From NCBI GenBank assembly GCA_963850255.1, contig CAWKLL010000023.1:1-64000 (forward strand): a stretch of DNA of 64,000 nucleotides, read 5' to 3'. The notes under the pieces were generated by a model that was not told the origin of the DNA, did no database searches, and saw only the letters and a program-made list of their open reading frames with translations. This DNA is from J054 sp963850255 (lineage in GTDB: Bacteria; Pseudomonadota; Gammaproteobacteria; Steroidobacterales; GCA-2729495). Position numbers and translations under genes: made by a program. Shown here in pieces: positions 34,050 through 42,835 of the stretch (position 1 is the first letter of the stretch; each line of letters begins with the position of its first letter).

Positions 34050-37047
34050 CTATTGCAGGGTGGCTGAGGCTTCTCCGGTGGGCTGGCTTTCATTGCCTGA
34101 GCCGTCAACAGCGGTCATGACCAGGTAGTAGGTGCCCGGCACCAGGCCGTCAATGACATGGCTGGTAATGCCGGCACCAATCTCTACCTCGTTCGGATAA
34201 TCGCCCGACTGCACGCCGTAGTAGATGCGATAGCCGTCCAGGTCCGTCAGGGTGGTGCCGTCGGCATTGCTGGTTGGTGGTAACCAGGAAAGACTCAGGG
34301 TAGCCGTTGCAGTGCCGAGCACGTCGATATTGAAGGCGGGCAACTGCACACTGTTTTCGCCGTCGAACACGCTGATGCGGATATCCGTGTAACTGTCGAC
34401 GTCATTGTTACCCGGGCTACCGCTCAGTCGACCATCGTCTTCATCGAAACTGGCCCAGTCGGGTTTGTTAATGATGCTGAAACTCAGCTGAGCGTTTTCC
34501 GGGTCTTCGGCCGACGGCGTGAAACTATAGTTGCTGCCCACCGCAATTTCGGTAGTCGGCGCTGCCACTGATAGTCGGTGGCAGATTCGGTGCTGGTTCG
34601 TCAGGCAGATCGACGCTGAAACTGGCCTGAATGCCGGTGCTCGCACCGCCATTAAATGTGACGCTCGCGCTGATGTTCTGTCCGCCGTCGGGAAATTCCT
34701 CTGCCTGCGGCTGTCCGTTGACGTTAACCAGCCATTCGAACGGGGCCTGACCCTCGCTGCGTCCGTTGCTGAAACTTACCGCGTCAATATCGGCGTCCGG
34801 TAAAACCAGCACGTAAACCGGGCCGGTTAGCGTGGCGCCGTTCAGCGGCTGCGGATTGCTCAGGCTGCTACTGGTGCTGTAGTAGAAAGCGACGCTCGGC
34901 GGGGTGCTGGGAGGCGCCACTTCAGCATCCAGATAGTTCAGCGCATCGGCCGGCGTGCCATCTTCGTTACCGGTCAGATACCAATAGACCATGCCGGCAT
35001 CCGAGGCATCGTTAAACTTGTCGTCCGCGCCCAGCATGGCGGCACGTGCTGCCTGGATGTTGCTGTCGACAGCATCGTCCATCCATTCCCAGCCACTGTT
35101 GTTGAAGCCGGGGTTCTGGTCCTTGATATCGACGAAGCTGACATCCGGGAAATCTGCCTTCACATTTGCCCAGGTCCGCGAGCCGCTGTTGTTAAAGTTT
35201 TCATTCCAGTTGCTGTGCGACACCAGCGTGATGTTTTGCAGCTTGTCGGCGTCAGTCTGGCTCAGGGCACGATAGACAGCTTCCATCGGACCGCCCTCGA
35301 TGGAAATCACCGGGCTGCCGGAATTGTAAATAGCGACCACTGCCGCAGTTGCCGCGGCCGCGCTGGCCTCGTAGTCAACGGTGTCGATCCCCAGCGATTC
35401 GGCAAAGGCCGCCGAGTTGCGCATGGCCGCAACCTGGCCGTTGGTAGTACCGCCGAGAATATTGTTGTTGTAGGCCAGCGTGGTGACATCGTTGAGTTCG
35501 GCCTTGTCGATCAGCAAGGCAACAATGGGCAACGCGGCGATATCGTCCTTGTCGAAAATATCACCGTCGTGATGGACCACAATCTGTGTCGCCAGCGGCT
35601 CGACGGGTGGCGCTTCGACGGCATTCACGGTAATTGAGAACGCAGTCAGATTTGCACTCGCCGGTCCGTCGCTGACGCTGATGCGAATATTGTTGTAGCT
35701 GCGCACATCGTCGTCGTCGGGCGTGCCGCTGAGCTGTCCGGAACTGACGGAGAAACTCGCCCAGTCAGGTTTGTTGGTGATGAAAAATTCCAGTTCGTCA
35801 TCGTCCGCGTCGCTGGCAAACGGGGTGAAGCTGTAGCTGCTGCCGGCATCGATTTGCGTGGCCGGCGTGCCGCTGATGCTCGGGGCGTTATTCTCGGGCT
35901 CCGGTTCGGGTGCCGGTTCTGGCTCTGGCTCTGGCTCTGGTTCTGGTTCAGGTGCCGGCGGCGTACCGCCGCTGTTTTCCAGCGCTGCCTGAATTTCGTT
36001 GTTGGTTGCCGTGCTGGCGTCGTTTAAGGCCGTTTCCAGGGCATTGCCGCTGCTGGCGGGCAGCATGGCTTCTAACTCTGCAGGCGTTTGGCCTGCGCGA
36101 GCTGTTTCGAGTCGCTGCGCCAGGGTTTCCAGCGCAGGATCATTATTAAACGCGCTCGCCAGCGCGACGGTTTGCGCGGCCTGATCCAGCAGGGCTTGTG
36201 AGACCGGCAGTTCGCCGGTGCTGGGCAACGACAGGTCGCCGCCGGTAATTTGTTGCAGGGCCTGATCCAGGGCCACGGTGCCATCCAGGTTTCCGACCTG
36301 CAGGCCGGTGGTGATGGTTTCAATAAGCACTTGCGCGGCTGCCACGCTGGCCACGGCCGCGACCCGCGGGTCGGCACCCGCAGCACCTTCACCGTCGATT
36401 ACACCGTCGACCATGTCTGCGGCCAGGGAAGCCATCACGGCCGCCGGGTCGAGGTTACTGCCACTGGTGATTAGTGCGTCGCTGGTCCGGCGCAGCGCCT
36501 CTGTAATGGCTTCGCTGGCCAGAACCAACTCGGCCAGTGCATCGCCGGATGCCGGAGAACTGTCCGCGTTGCTGCCGATTCCGAATCCCAGGCTTTCGTT
36601 GACGTACTGACGTGCGGCGTCGACATTGGCGGCGCTGGTGCCACCACTCATTTGTGCGGCGATGCTGGCGACCAGGGTGCTAAACGGCGTGATATTGGTG
36701 ACGGCGTCGTCACTCGGCGACATCAGCAAGGCTTCCAGGGGGAAGCTGGGTGCGTCGCCGGTCACCAGGTTCAGGCCATCGCTGACCGTGATGGAGATGG
36801 GGAACTCTATGTCCTGATTGCTGAAGCTCAGCGTATAGCGAGCATCGGCACCGGTGGTGGTGGTGGCGATGACTTTGCCGGTTGCGTCACGGGCGACAAC
36901 CTCGGCGGAAATAACCGGTCCATCGATCACGATACCCTGCAGCGTGGTATCGCCATCGCCACTGTCAAAACACCCGGTCAGGGCAATTGCAGCAACAACG
37001 GGAAAAAGGTTTTTAGCCGCGGTCCATCGCAGTACTTTCATAGTCAT
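34050..37047 (-). CDS. large modular lipoprotein with Cadg, nucleoside-hydrolase-like and FN3 domains; frameshifted near the C-terminus
   Basis: Two in-frame ATGs (37047, 37041) follow GGAAACG. Lipobox ALTGC at about residue 23. Then: carboxypeptidase-regulatory-like domain (VIDGPVISAEVVARDATGKVIATTTTG), a long alanine-rich helical region, a PEPEPE linker, a cadherin/dystroglycan-type domain (APSISGTPATQIDAGSSYSF), and a domain starting IVVHHDGDIFDKDDIAALPIVALLI with ISIEGGPMEAVYRAL and LVSHSNWNENFN, which resembles the nucleoside-hydrolase fold but is not certain. A beta domain, a second Cadg domain and a fibronectin-III domain (YRIYYGVQSGDYPNEV) end the protein. An extra base near 34565 splits the second Cadg domain; removing it aligns ISGSPTTEIAVGSNYSF with the first Cadg copy. 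About 998 residues joined. Two c-di-GMP-I riboswitches lie upstream. Confidence 0.8.
35900..35955 (-). repeat. hexamer tandem repeat coding a Pro-Glu linker
   Basis: Repeats of GGCTCT/GGTTCT on the plus strand give (Pro-Glu)n on the coding strand, a stiff charged linker between the helical region and the first Cadg domain of the modular lipoprotein. Length variation between strains would be expected. Confidence 0.75.
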
Positions 37048-37160
37048 CGTTTCCGTTTCAACACGGAACCGAGTCGGGGCGTCTGCGCAGCGCAGTCCGG
37101 ACAGGCCGGCGAGTTCGTCAGGCGACATTCGCGCTGCCATCAATGGCGGCGCGTCTGCGG

Positions 37161-37248
37161 CACTGGCAACCCCGCTGTCTTAGGCCAAGCCCTTAGACCG
37201 GTAGCTTTGCGTCCCCGTCTTTCGACGGGTTTGCCCTGATTCAGAACC
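37161..37248 (-). ncRNA. cyclic di-GMP-I (GEMM) riboswitch, gene-proximal copy
   Basis: On the minus strand the conserved core is in order: AGGGCAAACC, a stem closed by a GAAA tetraloop, GGGACGCAAAGC, CCGGTCTAAG, then CCTAAGACAGCGGGGTTGCC. This matches the Vc2 aptamer layout block by block, including the third G of AGGGC (G20 in Vc2 numbering, which favours c-di-GMP over cGAMP), the A in ACGCAA (A47) and the C in the 3' GGTTGCC (C92). It lies about 115 bases before the start of the modular lipoprotein. On/off sense is not evident: I see no clear terminator hairpin after it. Confidence 0.93.
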
Positions 37249-37379
37249 GATGTATTTCGACTCCTCGCTTAACCCTTGTCGGGCAGCTCGCGAAAAGTGT
37301 CTGGACGCAATAACCGGATCGCCGGCGGAAACAGGCCTTCGAACGTGGCCCGCTGGTCGGGGTATCCCGACACCGCTGA

Positions 37380-37466
37380 TTACCTGGCAGCTCCGCTGTC
37401 TTAGGCTTGCGCCGTTAGACCGGTGGCTTTGCGTCCTCGCCTTTCGGTGAGTTTGCCCTTAAACAA
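37380..37466 (-). ncRNA. cyclic di-GMP-I (GEMM) riboswitch, distal copy
   Basis: Second aptamer on the same strand, about 130 bases upstream of the first: AAGGGCAAACTC, a hairpin with a GAAA tetraloop, GAGGACGCAAAGCC, CCGGTCTAACGG, CCTAAGACAGCGGAGCTGCC. All key core bases are present. Arm changes such as CTC/GAG keep pairing, which supports a functional fold. Two aptamers in tandem ahead of one gene suggest a steeper or two-input response to c-di-GMP. Confidence 0.92.
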
Positions 37467-38032
37467 GTTGCAGCGAGTATTGAATACTTGCGTAAGCCTA
37501 TGCGCCTCGTTTGACAGAACGCCGACGGTTGATGCGAAGAATTGTGACTCAGTATTTAGTTTAGGCGTCTTCCGGGAAAAAACTTCTGCGCCGCAGCGTG
37601 CGAGATCATCAAAAGCTCTGGAAAAAGGTGATTTTTTGCCACGCATGTAATGCCCTGCGGTTCGAAATTCATTTCCTTGCATTCTCGGGGTGGCAGAAAC
37701 GCCGGATTCAGCGTTATCGGCTAAGAACTATTTTTCGGGTTCCGGATACCTATAAAGTCTGCCAATCCAAAATTTTGTCTGCTGCATCGCAGGGTCCTTG
37801 GTCGAGGCTGCCTTGGGTAGTTTTAGCGTGGTCGCTGTCAGCTACGATCAGATCAGGCGCCTAAAAGGCGCTTATGTAAAGTTGCGAAACCCTTTGCCCG
37901 TAAGGTTTTCAGGCGATGCGAGGGTAATACAATCGGGCTTGCTCAATGGGCTCGAATTCTGTTACGTTTACGTCTGTATTCCCGATGACGCACAACCAAT
38001 ATAAAGCCTGTTAAAGGTTCAAGGGGTGCGGG
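37467..38032. other. intergenic region between riboswitch promoter and PEP-CTERM gene 3
   Basis: About 565 bases without a credible gene. It must hold the leftward promoter for the tandem-riboswitch leader and the rightward promoter of the PEP-CTERM gene. A short hairpin AGGCGCC-TAAA-AGGCGCT lies near 37855-37873 without a T-run. The shared CCGATGACGCA element is at 37982-37992, and TATAAA occurs at 37751. Confidence 0.45.
37982..37992 (+). promoter_or_regulatory. shared PEP-CTERM upstream element (copy 3)
   Basis: CCGATGACGCA, 41 bases before the start at 38033 and followed after four bases by CAATATAAA. Identical to copies 1 and 2. Confidence 0.55.
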
Positions 38033-38728
38033 ATGCAAAGTTTAAGTGGGAAGTTTCGATTCGTACTGGCGATTCCTGCCGGTATGTTCTTTTTGTTTGC
38101 CGGGCAATCGGCACATGCAGTTCTGATCGACGGCATCGATTTCGATGACAGTTGGTTTGCCGATGAAGTCGTAAATTACACTCAAGGGACTGGGGTTTTG
38201 GGATCTCAGTACACGGACCCGGCGCAGGCGCTCGGCCTGCCAGATGTTGACTTTGCCAGCGCGCAACAGTGCTTATTTTCCCCAAGTCCGGAGAACTGCA
38301 GATTCGTGTCGATGGGCGATGGCGGCAGCCTGACGGTTCGGTTCACCGATAATTTCCTGAACGGCGACGGCACGCCGGCAAACGACCTCTACGTGCTGGA
38401 GGTGGGTGAGGCCGAAGGGTCGACGGTTGAGGTCAGCCCGGACGGTTCTGCGTGGACACTGGTTGGCACAATCCCACCCGGTAATTCTGGGCAAATAGCA
38501 GTGTTTAGCTACGGTTTCGATATCGATGCCTTCGGGTTCGGCATTAATGACATGGTCAATTTCGTCCGATTGACCGATTCGAATTTTGGGGACACCTCCA
38601 ATCCGCCAGGCTCGGACTTCGACGCCATCGGAGCGATTCAGACGGTCATCCCCGTACCCGCCGCCGTCTGGCTGTTCGGCTCAGGGCTGGGGCTGCTCGG
38701 CTGGCTGCGGAGAAAAGCCAGCGCCTGA
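38033..38728 (+). CDS. VPLPA/PEP-CTERM sorting-domain protein 3
   Basis: 231 residues. Signal peptide (FVLAIPAGMFFLFAGQSAHA), a beta-sandwich-like body with SLTVRFTDNFLNGDGTPANDLYVLEVGEAEGSTVEVSPDG and the end motif PGSDFDAIGAIQ, a layout I recognise from many PEP-CTERM surface proteins, and the sorting signal VPVPAAVWLFGSGLGLLGWLRRK. Probably exosortase-processed to the cell surface or matrix. Followed 63 bases later by another PEP-CTERM gene that has its own copy of the upstream element. Confidence 0.9.
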   Translation: MQSLSGKFRFVLAIPAGMFFLFAGQSAHAVLIDGIDFDDSWFADEVVNYTQGTGVLGSQYTDPAQALGLPDVDFASAQQCLFSPSPENCRFVSMGDGGSLTVRFTDNFLNGDGTPANDLYVLEVGEAEGSTVEVSPDGSAWTLVGTIPPGNSGQIAVFSYGFDIDAFGFGINDMVNFVRLTDSNFGDTSNPPGSDFDAIGAIQTVIPVPAAVWLFGSGLGLLGWLRRKASA

Positions 38729-38748
38729 GGAAACGCATAAAACGATCC

Positions 38749-38759
38749 CCGGTGACGCA
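38749..38759 (+). promoter_or_regulatory. shared PEP-CTERM upstream element (copy 4, one change)
   Basis: CCGGTGACGCA, 33 bases before the ATG at 38792 and within a gap of only 63 bases behind the previous gene. It differs from the other copies by A to G at position 4. Confidence 0.5.
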
Positions 38760-38791
38760 AGATCAAAAACACCAATAAGGGGATTCTTGCC

Positions 38792-39676
38792 ATGCGGCAG
38801 AAAATATTAGCTACCACGGCAGCGGCTGTGCTATCGCTGGGACTGGCCGGTACATCTTCAGCGGCGACGCTGGAGCTGGCGCTGGTCATCGACGGATCAA
38901 GCAGTATCTCGGCAAGCGACTGGGATTTGCAGATCGGTGCCTATCAGTCGGTCTTCCAGGACGACTTTTATACCAACATCATTCAGTCGGGCCCGTTCGA
39001 TGATCTGTACGTGGCTGCCTATGTGTTCTCCGGGGGGTTTGAGTATGGGCCCCAGGGCGGACCGACCACCGAAGTATTTGTGTTCAGTTTTATTGACTGG
39101 ACCTTTATTGACGATGATGCATCGGCGGACGCTTTTGGAGCCCAGTTCGACGGCATTCCGCAGCCGAACGGCACCACGGCAACGGCTGAGGCGCTGAGCG
39201 TTGCTACCTTTGGCGGTTCCGCCGGTTGTCCATTGGTCTTTGACCCAGCCCGCTGCAACATCGAGGAGCAAACCGTTAGTGGTATCAATAACAATGGAAT
39301 CGACAGCGATCGTCAGGTCATCGATATTTCGACCGATGGCGTGCCTACAGAGCCTAATGGCAATGGCACGCCAAACGAAGCTGACGATGCGCTGGCACTG
39401 GCCGCAGCTGACGCGGCCCGGGGCCTGGGTTTCGTAGTCAACGCGATTGGTGTTGGCGGAATTGATGCAGACTTTCTGGAGGCCCTGGTGGGGATCGACC
39501 CCGTCAAGGACCCGACCGGATTCTTCCTGACTGCGGATACCTTTGGCACCTTTGAGGAAACGCTGATTGCCAAGCTCGACGCTGAAATTAACGTGATCCC
39601 GATTCCCGGCGCACTGCCCCTGTTTCTCTCGGCACTGGCCGGGCTCGGCCTCTGGCGTCGCCGCACACAGTCCTGA
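38792..39676 (+). CDS. DUF1194/VWA-domain PEP-CTERM protein
   Basis: 294 residues. Signal peptide ending GTSSAAT, then a von Willebrand A-like domain starting LELALVIDGSSSIS (metal-site motif DxSxS), with VIDISTDGVPTEPNGNGTPNEADDAL and VVNAIGVGGIDADFLE later, as in DUF1194. The C-terminus IPIPGALPLFLSALAGLGLWRRRTQS is a PEP-CTERM-type tail of the PGALPLF variety. VWA domains mediate metal-dependent adhesion, so a surface adhesin is likely (inference). A strong terminator follows the stop by about 35 bases. Confidence 0.88.
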   Translation: MRQKILATTAAAVLSLGLAGTSSAATLELALVIDGSSSISASDWDLQIGAYQSVFQDDFYTNIIQSGPFDDLYVAAYVFSGGFEYGPQGGPTTEVFVFSFIDWTFIDDDASADAFGAQFDGIPQPNGTTATAEALSVATFGGSAGCPLVFDPARCNIEEQTVSGINNNGIDSDRQVIDISTDGVPTEPNGNGTPNEADDALALAAADAARGLGFVVNAIGVGGIDADFLEALVGIDPVKDPTGFFLTADTFGTFEETLIAKLDAEINVIPIPGALPLFLSALAGLGLWRRRTQS

Positions 39677-39711
39677 TTCTGCTGCCAACAATCACTCCAA
39701 GATCTTTCGTG

Positions 39712-39738
39712 CGCCACCTCCGGGTGGCGTTTTTTTTG
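39712..39738 (+). terminator. Rho-independent terminator
   Basis: CGCCACC, loop TCC(G), GGTGGCG, then eight T. It closes the PEP-CTERM pair and lies upstream of the TlpA-like gene, arguing against any start for that gene before 39740. Confidence 0.92.
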
Positions 39739-39777
39739 TGCTTTGGTCACCGGACGTTGTTTGCGTATGCTTGGCAC

Positions 39778-40323
39778 ATGTGGATTTCAGATGATGTACA
39801 GGTTTGGCGACGCGGCGGCGCGAAGCTTGCCGGTTTCCAGTTGTCGCTGCTGCTGGTCATCGCCTTGCTCTGCAGTCCTGCCGGCGCCGATCCGCGCGTC
39901 CAATATCTGACCGCCGATGAATTGACTGAGACCATCGCGGCGCAGCGCGGCAAAGTCGTGCTGGTGAATTTCTGGGCTACCTGGTGTGCGCCCTGCCTGA
40001 AAGAAATTCCGGTGCTCACGGAGCTGGTCGCGGACAACGCTGAAGCAGACTTTGCCCTGATCGCAGTCTCACTGGATGACCCGGACATGGGCGATGCGCA
40101 GATCATTGCCTTTCTCGATCGTTTCTTCCCGGGTTTCAATACCTATGCGCGGACCGATCTCGACATGGATACCACCGTCAGCGTCATCGACAAGGTCTGG
40201 AATGAGATCCTGCCGACCAGCTACGTACTCGCAAGGGACGGCAGCGTGGCCGCGAAGATTCAGGGTGGGCGCAGTAAGGCCGAATTTCAGGCGGCGCTGG
40301 CGCCAGTGTTGCAGCAGCCCTAG
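39778..40323 (+). CDS. TlpA/ResA-like thioredoxin-fold protein
   Basis: 181 residues from ATG 39778; the frame is open back to 39709, but that part overlaps a terminator. An N-terminal hydrophobic segment (FQLSLLLVIALLCSPAGA) exports or anchors it. The thioredoxin fold shows VVLVNFWATWCAPCLKEIPVL (CAPC redox site) and, near the end, the cis-proline region ILPTSYVLARDG. Family role: periplasmic thiol reduction, often in cytochrome c maturation. No cytochrome assembly genes are nearby, though a haem-c protein is encoded at 47129. Confidence 0.88.
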   Translation: MWISDDVQVWRRGGAKLAGFQLSLLLVIALLCSPAGADPRVQYLTADELTETIAAQRGKVVLVNFWATWCAPCLKEIPVLTELVADNAEADFALIAVSLDDPDMGDAQIIAFLDRFFPGFNTYARTDLDMDTTVSVIDKVWNEILPTSYVLARDGSVAAKIQGGRSKAEFQAALAPVLQQP

Positions 40324-40343
40324 ACCGCCAAGACAGGTTATTG

Positions 40344-41174
40344 CTATTCGCTAGAAGCGGGAGAGGGATTGATCTCGGCCTTTCGCCAGGGCTGTATCAG
40401 CATCTCGCCCAGTGTCAGTTCGCGCGCGCTGGAAAATTCACTCAGGCCGATGTGCATGCCCGCATGTCCGGCGGCAGGCTGTGCCTGATAGGTGCCGAAC
40501 AGCCGGTCCCACCAGGGAATGCTGAAGCCAAAGTTACTGTTGGTTTCTGCTTTCACCACGGAGTGATGGACGCGATGCATATCCGGTGTAACGACAATCC
40601 AGCGCAGCACCCGGTCCAGGGCTTTCGGCAAACGAATATTGCCGTGATTGAACACCGAGGTCGCATTCAGTATTAGCTCAAACAGCAGCACGCCGGCAGC
40701 CGGCACGCCGAGGAGTGCCACCGCAGCCATCTTGATGCCCATGGAGAGCAGAATTTCCAGGGGATGAAAACGGACGCCGGTGGACACGTCAAAATCGGGA
40801 TCGCTGTGATGCATTCGGTGCAGGCGCCACAATAACGGGACGTGATGAAACGTTAGGTGCTGGGTATAGATCACCAGGTCGAGGGCAATGACCGACAGGG
40901 CGATGGTCAGCCCGGGCGATATCGATAGCTGATTGAACAAGCCCCAGCCACGCTCCGTGGCGAGCAGCGCTATGCCCACGGCTGCCGTCGGTATCAGCAC
41001 GCGCAACAGCAGCGTGTTCAGGGCCGCGATGCCGAGGTTGCTTGGCCAGCGCCGCCGGCGCGGATAGCTGCCGTGGCGCCGCGGCGCCAGAATTTCCCAG
41101 AGTGCGACCAGCAGGAACAGGCCCAGGAAGCTGCCCAGGCGCAGCCCGGCCTCGAGGCTCATTAACTTATCCAT
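40344..41174 (-). CDS. sterol desaturase / fatty acid hydroxylase family protein
   Basis: 276 residues with about four membrane segments and the histidine clusters of the di-iron hydroxylase family: HLTFHH near residue 105, HRMHHSD near 118 and HRVHHS near 197, plus an extra His in FNHGN. Such integral membrane enzymes hydroxylate or desaturate sterols, carotenoids or fatty acids using O2; the substrate here is unknown. Its stop is 20 bases from the convergent TlpA-like gene. Confidence 0.88.
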   Translation of the reverse strand: MDKLMSLEAGLRLGSFLGLFLLVALWEILAPRRHGSYPRRRRWPSNLGIAALNTLLLRVLIPTAAVGIALLATERGWGLFNQLSISPGLTIALSVIALDLVIYTQHLTFHHVPLLWRLHRMHHSDPDFDVSTGVRFHPLEILLSMGIKMAAVALLGVPAAGVLLFELILNATSVFNHGNIRLPKALDRVLRWIVVTPDMHRVHHSVVKAETNSNFGFSIPWWDRLFGTYQAQPAAGHAGMHIGLSEFSSARELTLGEMLIQPWRKAEINPSPASSE

Positions 41175-41317
41175 GCGGGCGACTCGGGTTCATACGGTTA
41201 TTTTCGCATGTTGTCGCCAGGGATCGCCTGCGGCGTTTTACCAGGCTTTACAATCATCCCGGTGAAGTCGTGCGGCAGGCCAATGCGCCGCGGCAAGCTT
41301 TGGTAAGGAGTTAAGAC

Positions 41318-42161
41318 TTGGAAACGCTGGCTGAACATCGCTGCTTCGGCGGCAAACTCGGCTATTACCGCCATGCGGCTGATAGCACGGCCTGCGATAT
41401 GCGCTTCAGCCTGTTTCAGCCCCCGCAGGCCGAACAGGGGCCAGTGCCGGTACTCTGGTGGCTGTCGGGTCTGACCTGCACGGAAGATAACTTCACCACC
41501 AAGGCCGGTGCCTACCGTGATGCGGCCGAGTTGGGGCTGATGGTGATTGCGCCGGATACCAGCCCGCGTGGCGATGATGTGGCGGATGATCCCGGCTATG
41601 ACCTGGGGCAGGGCGCTGGTTTTTATGTGGATGCCACCCGCGAGCCGTGGCAGCCGAATTACCAGATGGCCAGCTACATCAGCGACGAACTGCCGTCGCT
41701 GGTGTTCAAACACTTTCCGGGCCGCGCCGACGCCCAGGGTATTGCCGGGCACTCCATGGGTGGCCACGGCGCCCTGACGATTGGTCTGCGCCATGCCGAT
41801 CGCTATCGCTCGATCTCGGCATTTGCGCCCATCGTTGCGCCCAGCCAGGTGCCCTGGGGTCAGAAGGCTTTAACAGCCTATCTCGGCGAAGATCAGCAGG
41901 CCTGGCAGAAGTACGACGCGACTGACTTGATGAGTCGAGGCGGGCGATCGTCGCGACTGCCCGGAAATCCTCATTGATCAGGGCGATGCCGATGCTTTCC
42001 TGGCCGAGCAGCTGCAGCCGGAGCGTTTCGCAAAGGCTTGCGAGTCTGTCGGCCAGCAGCTGCAGCTGCGCCACCAGCCTGGCTATGATCACAGTTACTT
42101 TTTTATCGCCAGTTTCATCGCTGATCACCTGCATCATCACGCGCGGATATTGGCTGACTAG
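41318..42161 (+). CDS. fghA: S-formylglutathione hydrolase, frameshifted
   Basis: Starts at TTG 41318, supported by TAAGGAG 8 bases upstream and by METLAEHRCFGGKLGYYRH, matching the family N-terminus. Signature stretches: LWWLSGLTCTEDNF, APDTSPRG, GAGFYVDATREPW, SYISDELP, and nucleophile GHSMGGHGAL. After DLMSRGG near 41945 one extra base shifts the frame; the next frame gives CPEILIDQGDADAFL and PGYDHSYFFIASFIADHL (catalytic Asp and His regions) up to the stop at 42161. Joined length about 280 residues, normal for the family. It hydrolyses S-formylglutathione in glutathione-dependent formaldehyde removal; the partner dehydrogenase is not in the window. Confidence 0.85.
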
Positions 42162-42194
42162 CGCCGCCGGCTTGCCGGCAGAAGGAGCGGCCGA

Positions 42195-42767
42195 ATGCCT
42201 GACCCAGTTCGTTTGATTTCTCGCCGCCAGGCTTTACGAGTATCGCTGGCTGCCGGCCTGGTACCCGCCAGTTTGCCGGCCGCTGCCAATGCGGGGGATG
42301 TTTTCACCGGTTTGCCACTGCTGGCACTGAACGCGGGTCGCTGGGACGGCACCTACACCTTCGTGCGTGCCGACGGCGAGATTGTGCAGCGCTATGACTT
42401 CGAAATCACCGTGAGTCTGTCGTCGGATAATGCGCGCGCCTACCGCCAGGACAGCCGCTACCGGTTTGCCGACGGTAAAACCAGCGAGCTGCAGTTCGAG
42501 GCTGCCTATCGAGAGGGTCGCCTGGTCTGGGATAACGGTCGCATCAATGGCCAGCTCTGGCAGATCAGCGACGACACCCTGTATCTGAATTTTGGCTTTA
42601 ACGAAAAGCCGGAGACTGTCTGCCACGAGATGATCCAGACCTCGGCCGATGGTCGTCAGCGGGGCCGCAGCTGGTTGTGGTACGAGTCCGGCCGGCTGGA
42701 TCGTTACACGCTGATCGACGAGCGGCGTGCAGATGCTGGACCGCCGATCCGTTCGGAGAAAAGTTAA
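42195..42767 (+). CDS. Tat-exported protein, DUF3598/lipocalin-like
   Basis: 190 residues. Leader LISRRQALRVSLAAGLVPASLPAAANA is a clear twin-arginine signal. The mature part begins GRWDGTYTFVRADGEIVQRYDFEITVSL and alternates short beta strands with DGKTSELQFEAAYREGRLVWDNGRINGQLWQISDDTLYLNF, compatible with a small calycin-like barrel such as DUF3598. Assignment is by pattern only. It follows the S-formylglutathione hydrolase by 33 bases and is probably co-transcribed with it. Confidence 0.65.
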   Translation: MPDPVRLISRRQALRVSLAAGLVPASLPAAANAGDVFTGLPLLALNAGRWDGTYTFVRADGEIVQRYDFEITVSLSSDNARAYRQDSRYRFADGKTSELQFEAAYREGRLVWDNGRINGQLWQISDDTLYLNFGFNEKPETVCHEMIQTSADGRQRGRSWLWYESGRLDRYTLIDERRADAGPPIRSEKS

Positions 42768-42835
42768 TGCCGTTCTGAGGGCCGGAAAAAATGACCCTAA
42801 TAATTAATTATAAATCAGTTGTTTAATTAACTAAT

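Noticed and set aside
35900..35955. CRISPR-like or variable-number repeat array
   Set aside because: Short hexamers within a coding region give a Pro-Glu linker; there are no spacers or cas genes.
39709..39777. Earlier start for the TlpA-like gene
   Set aside because: That stretch contains the Rho-independent terminator of the previous unit.
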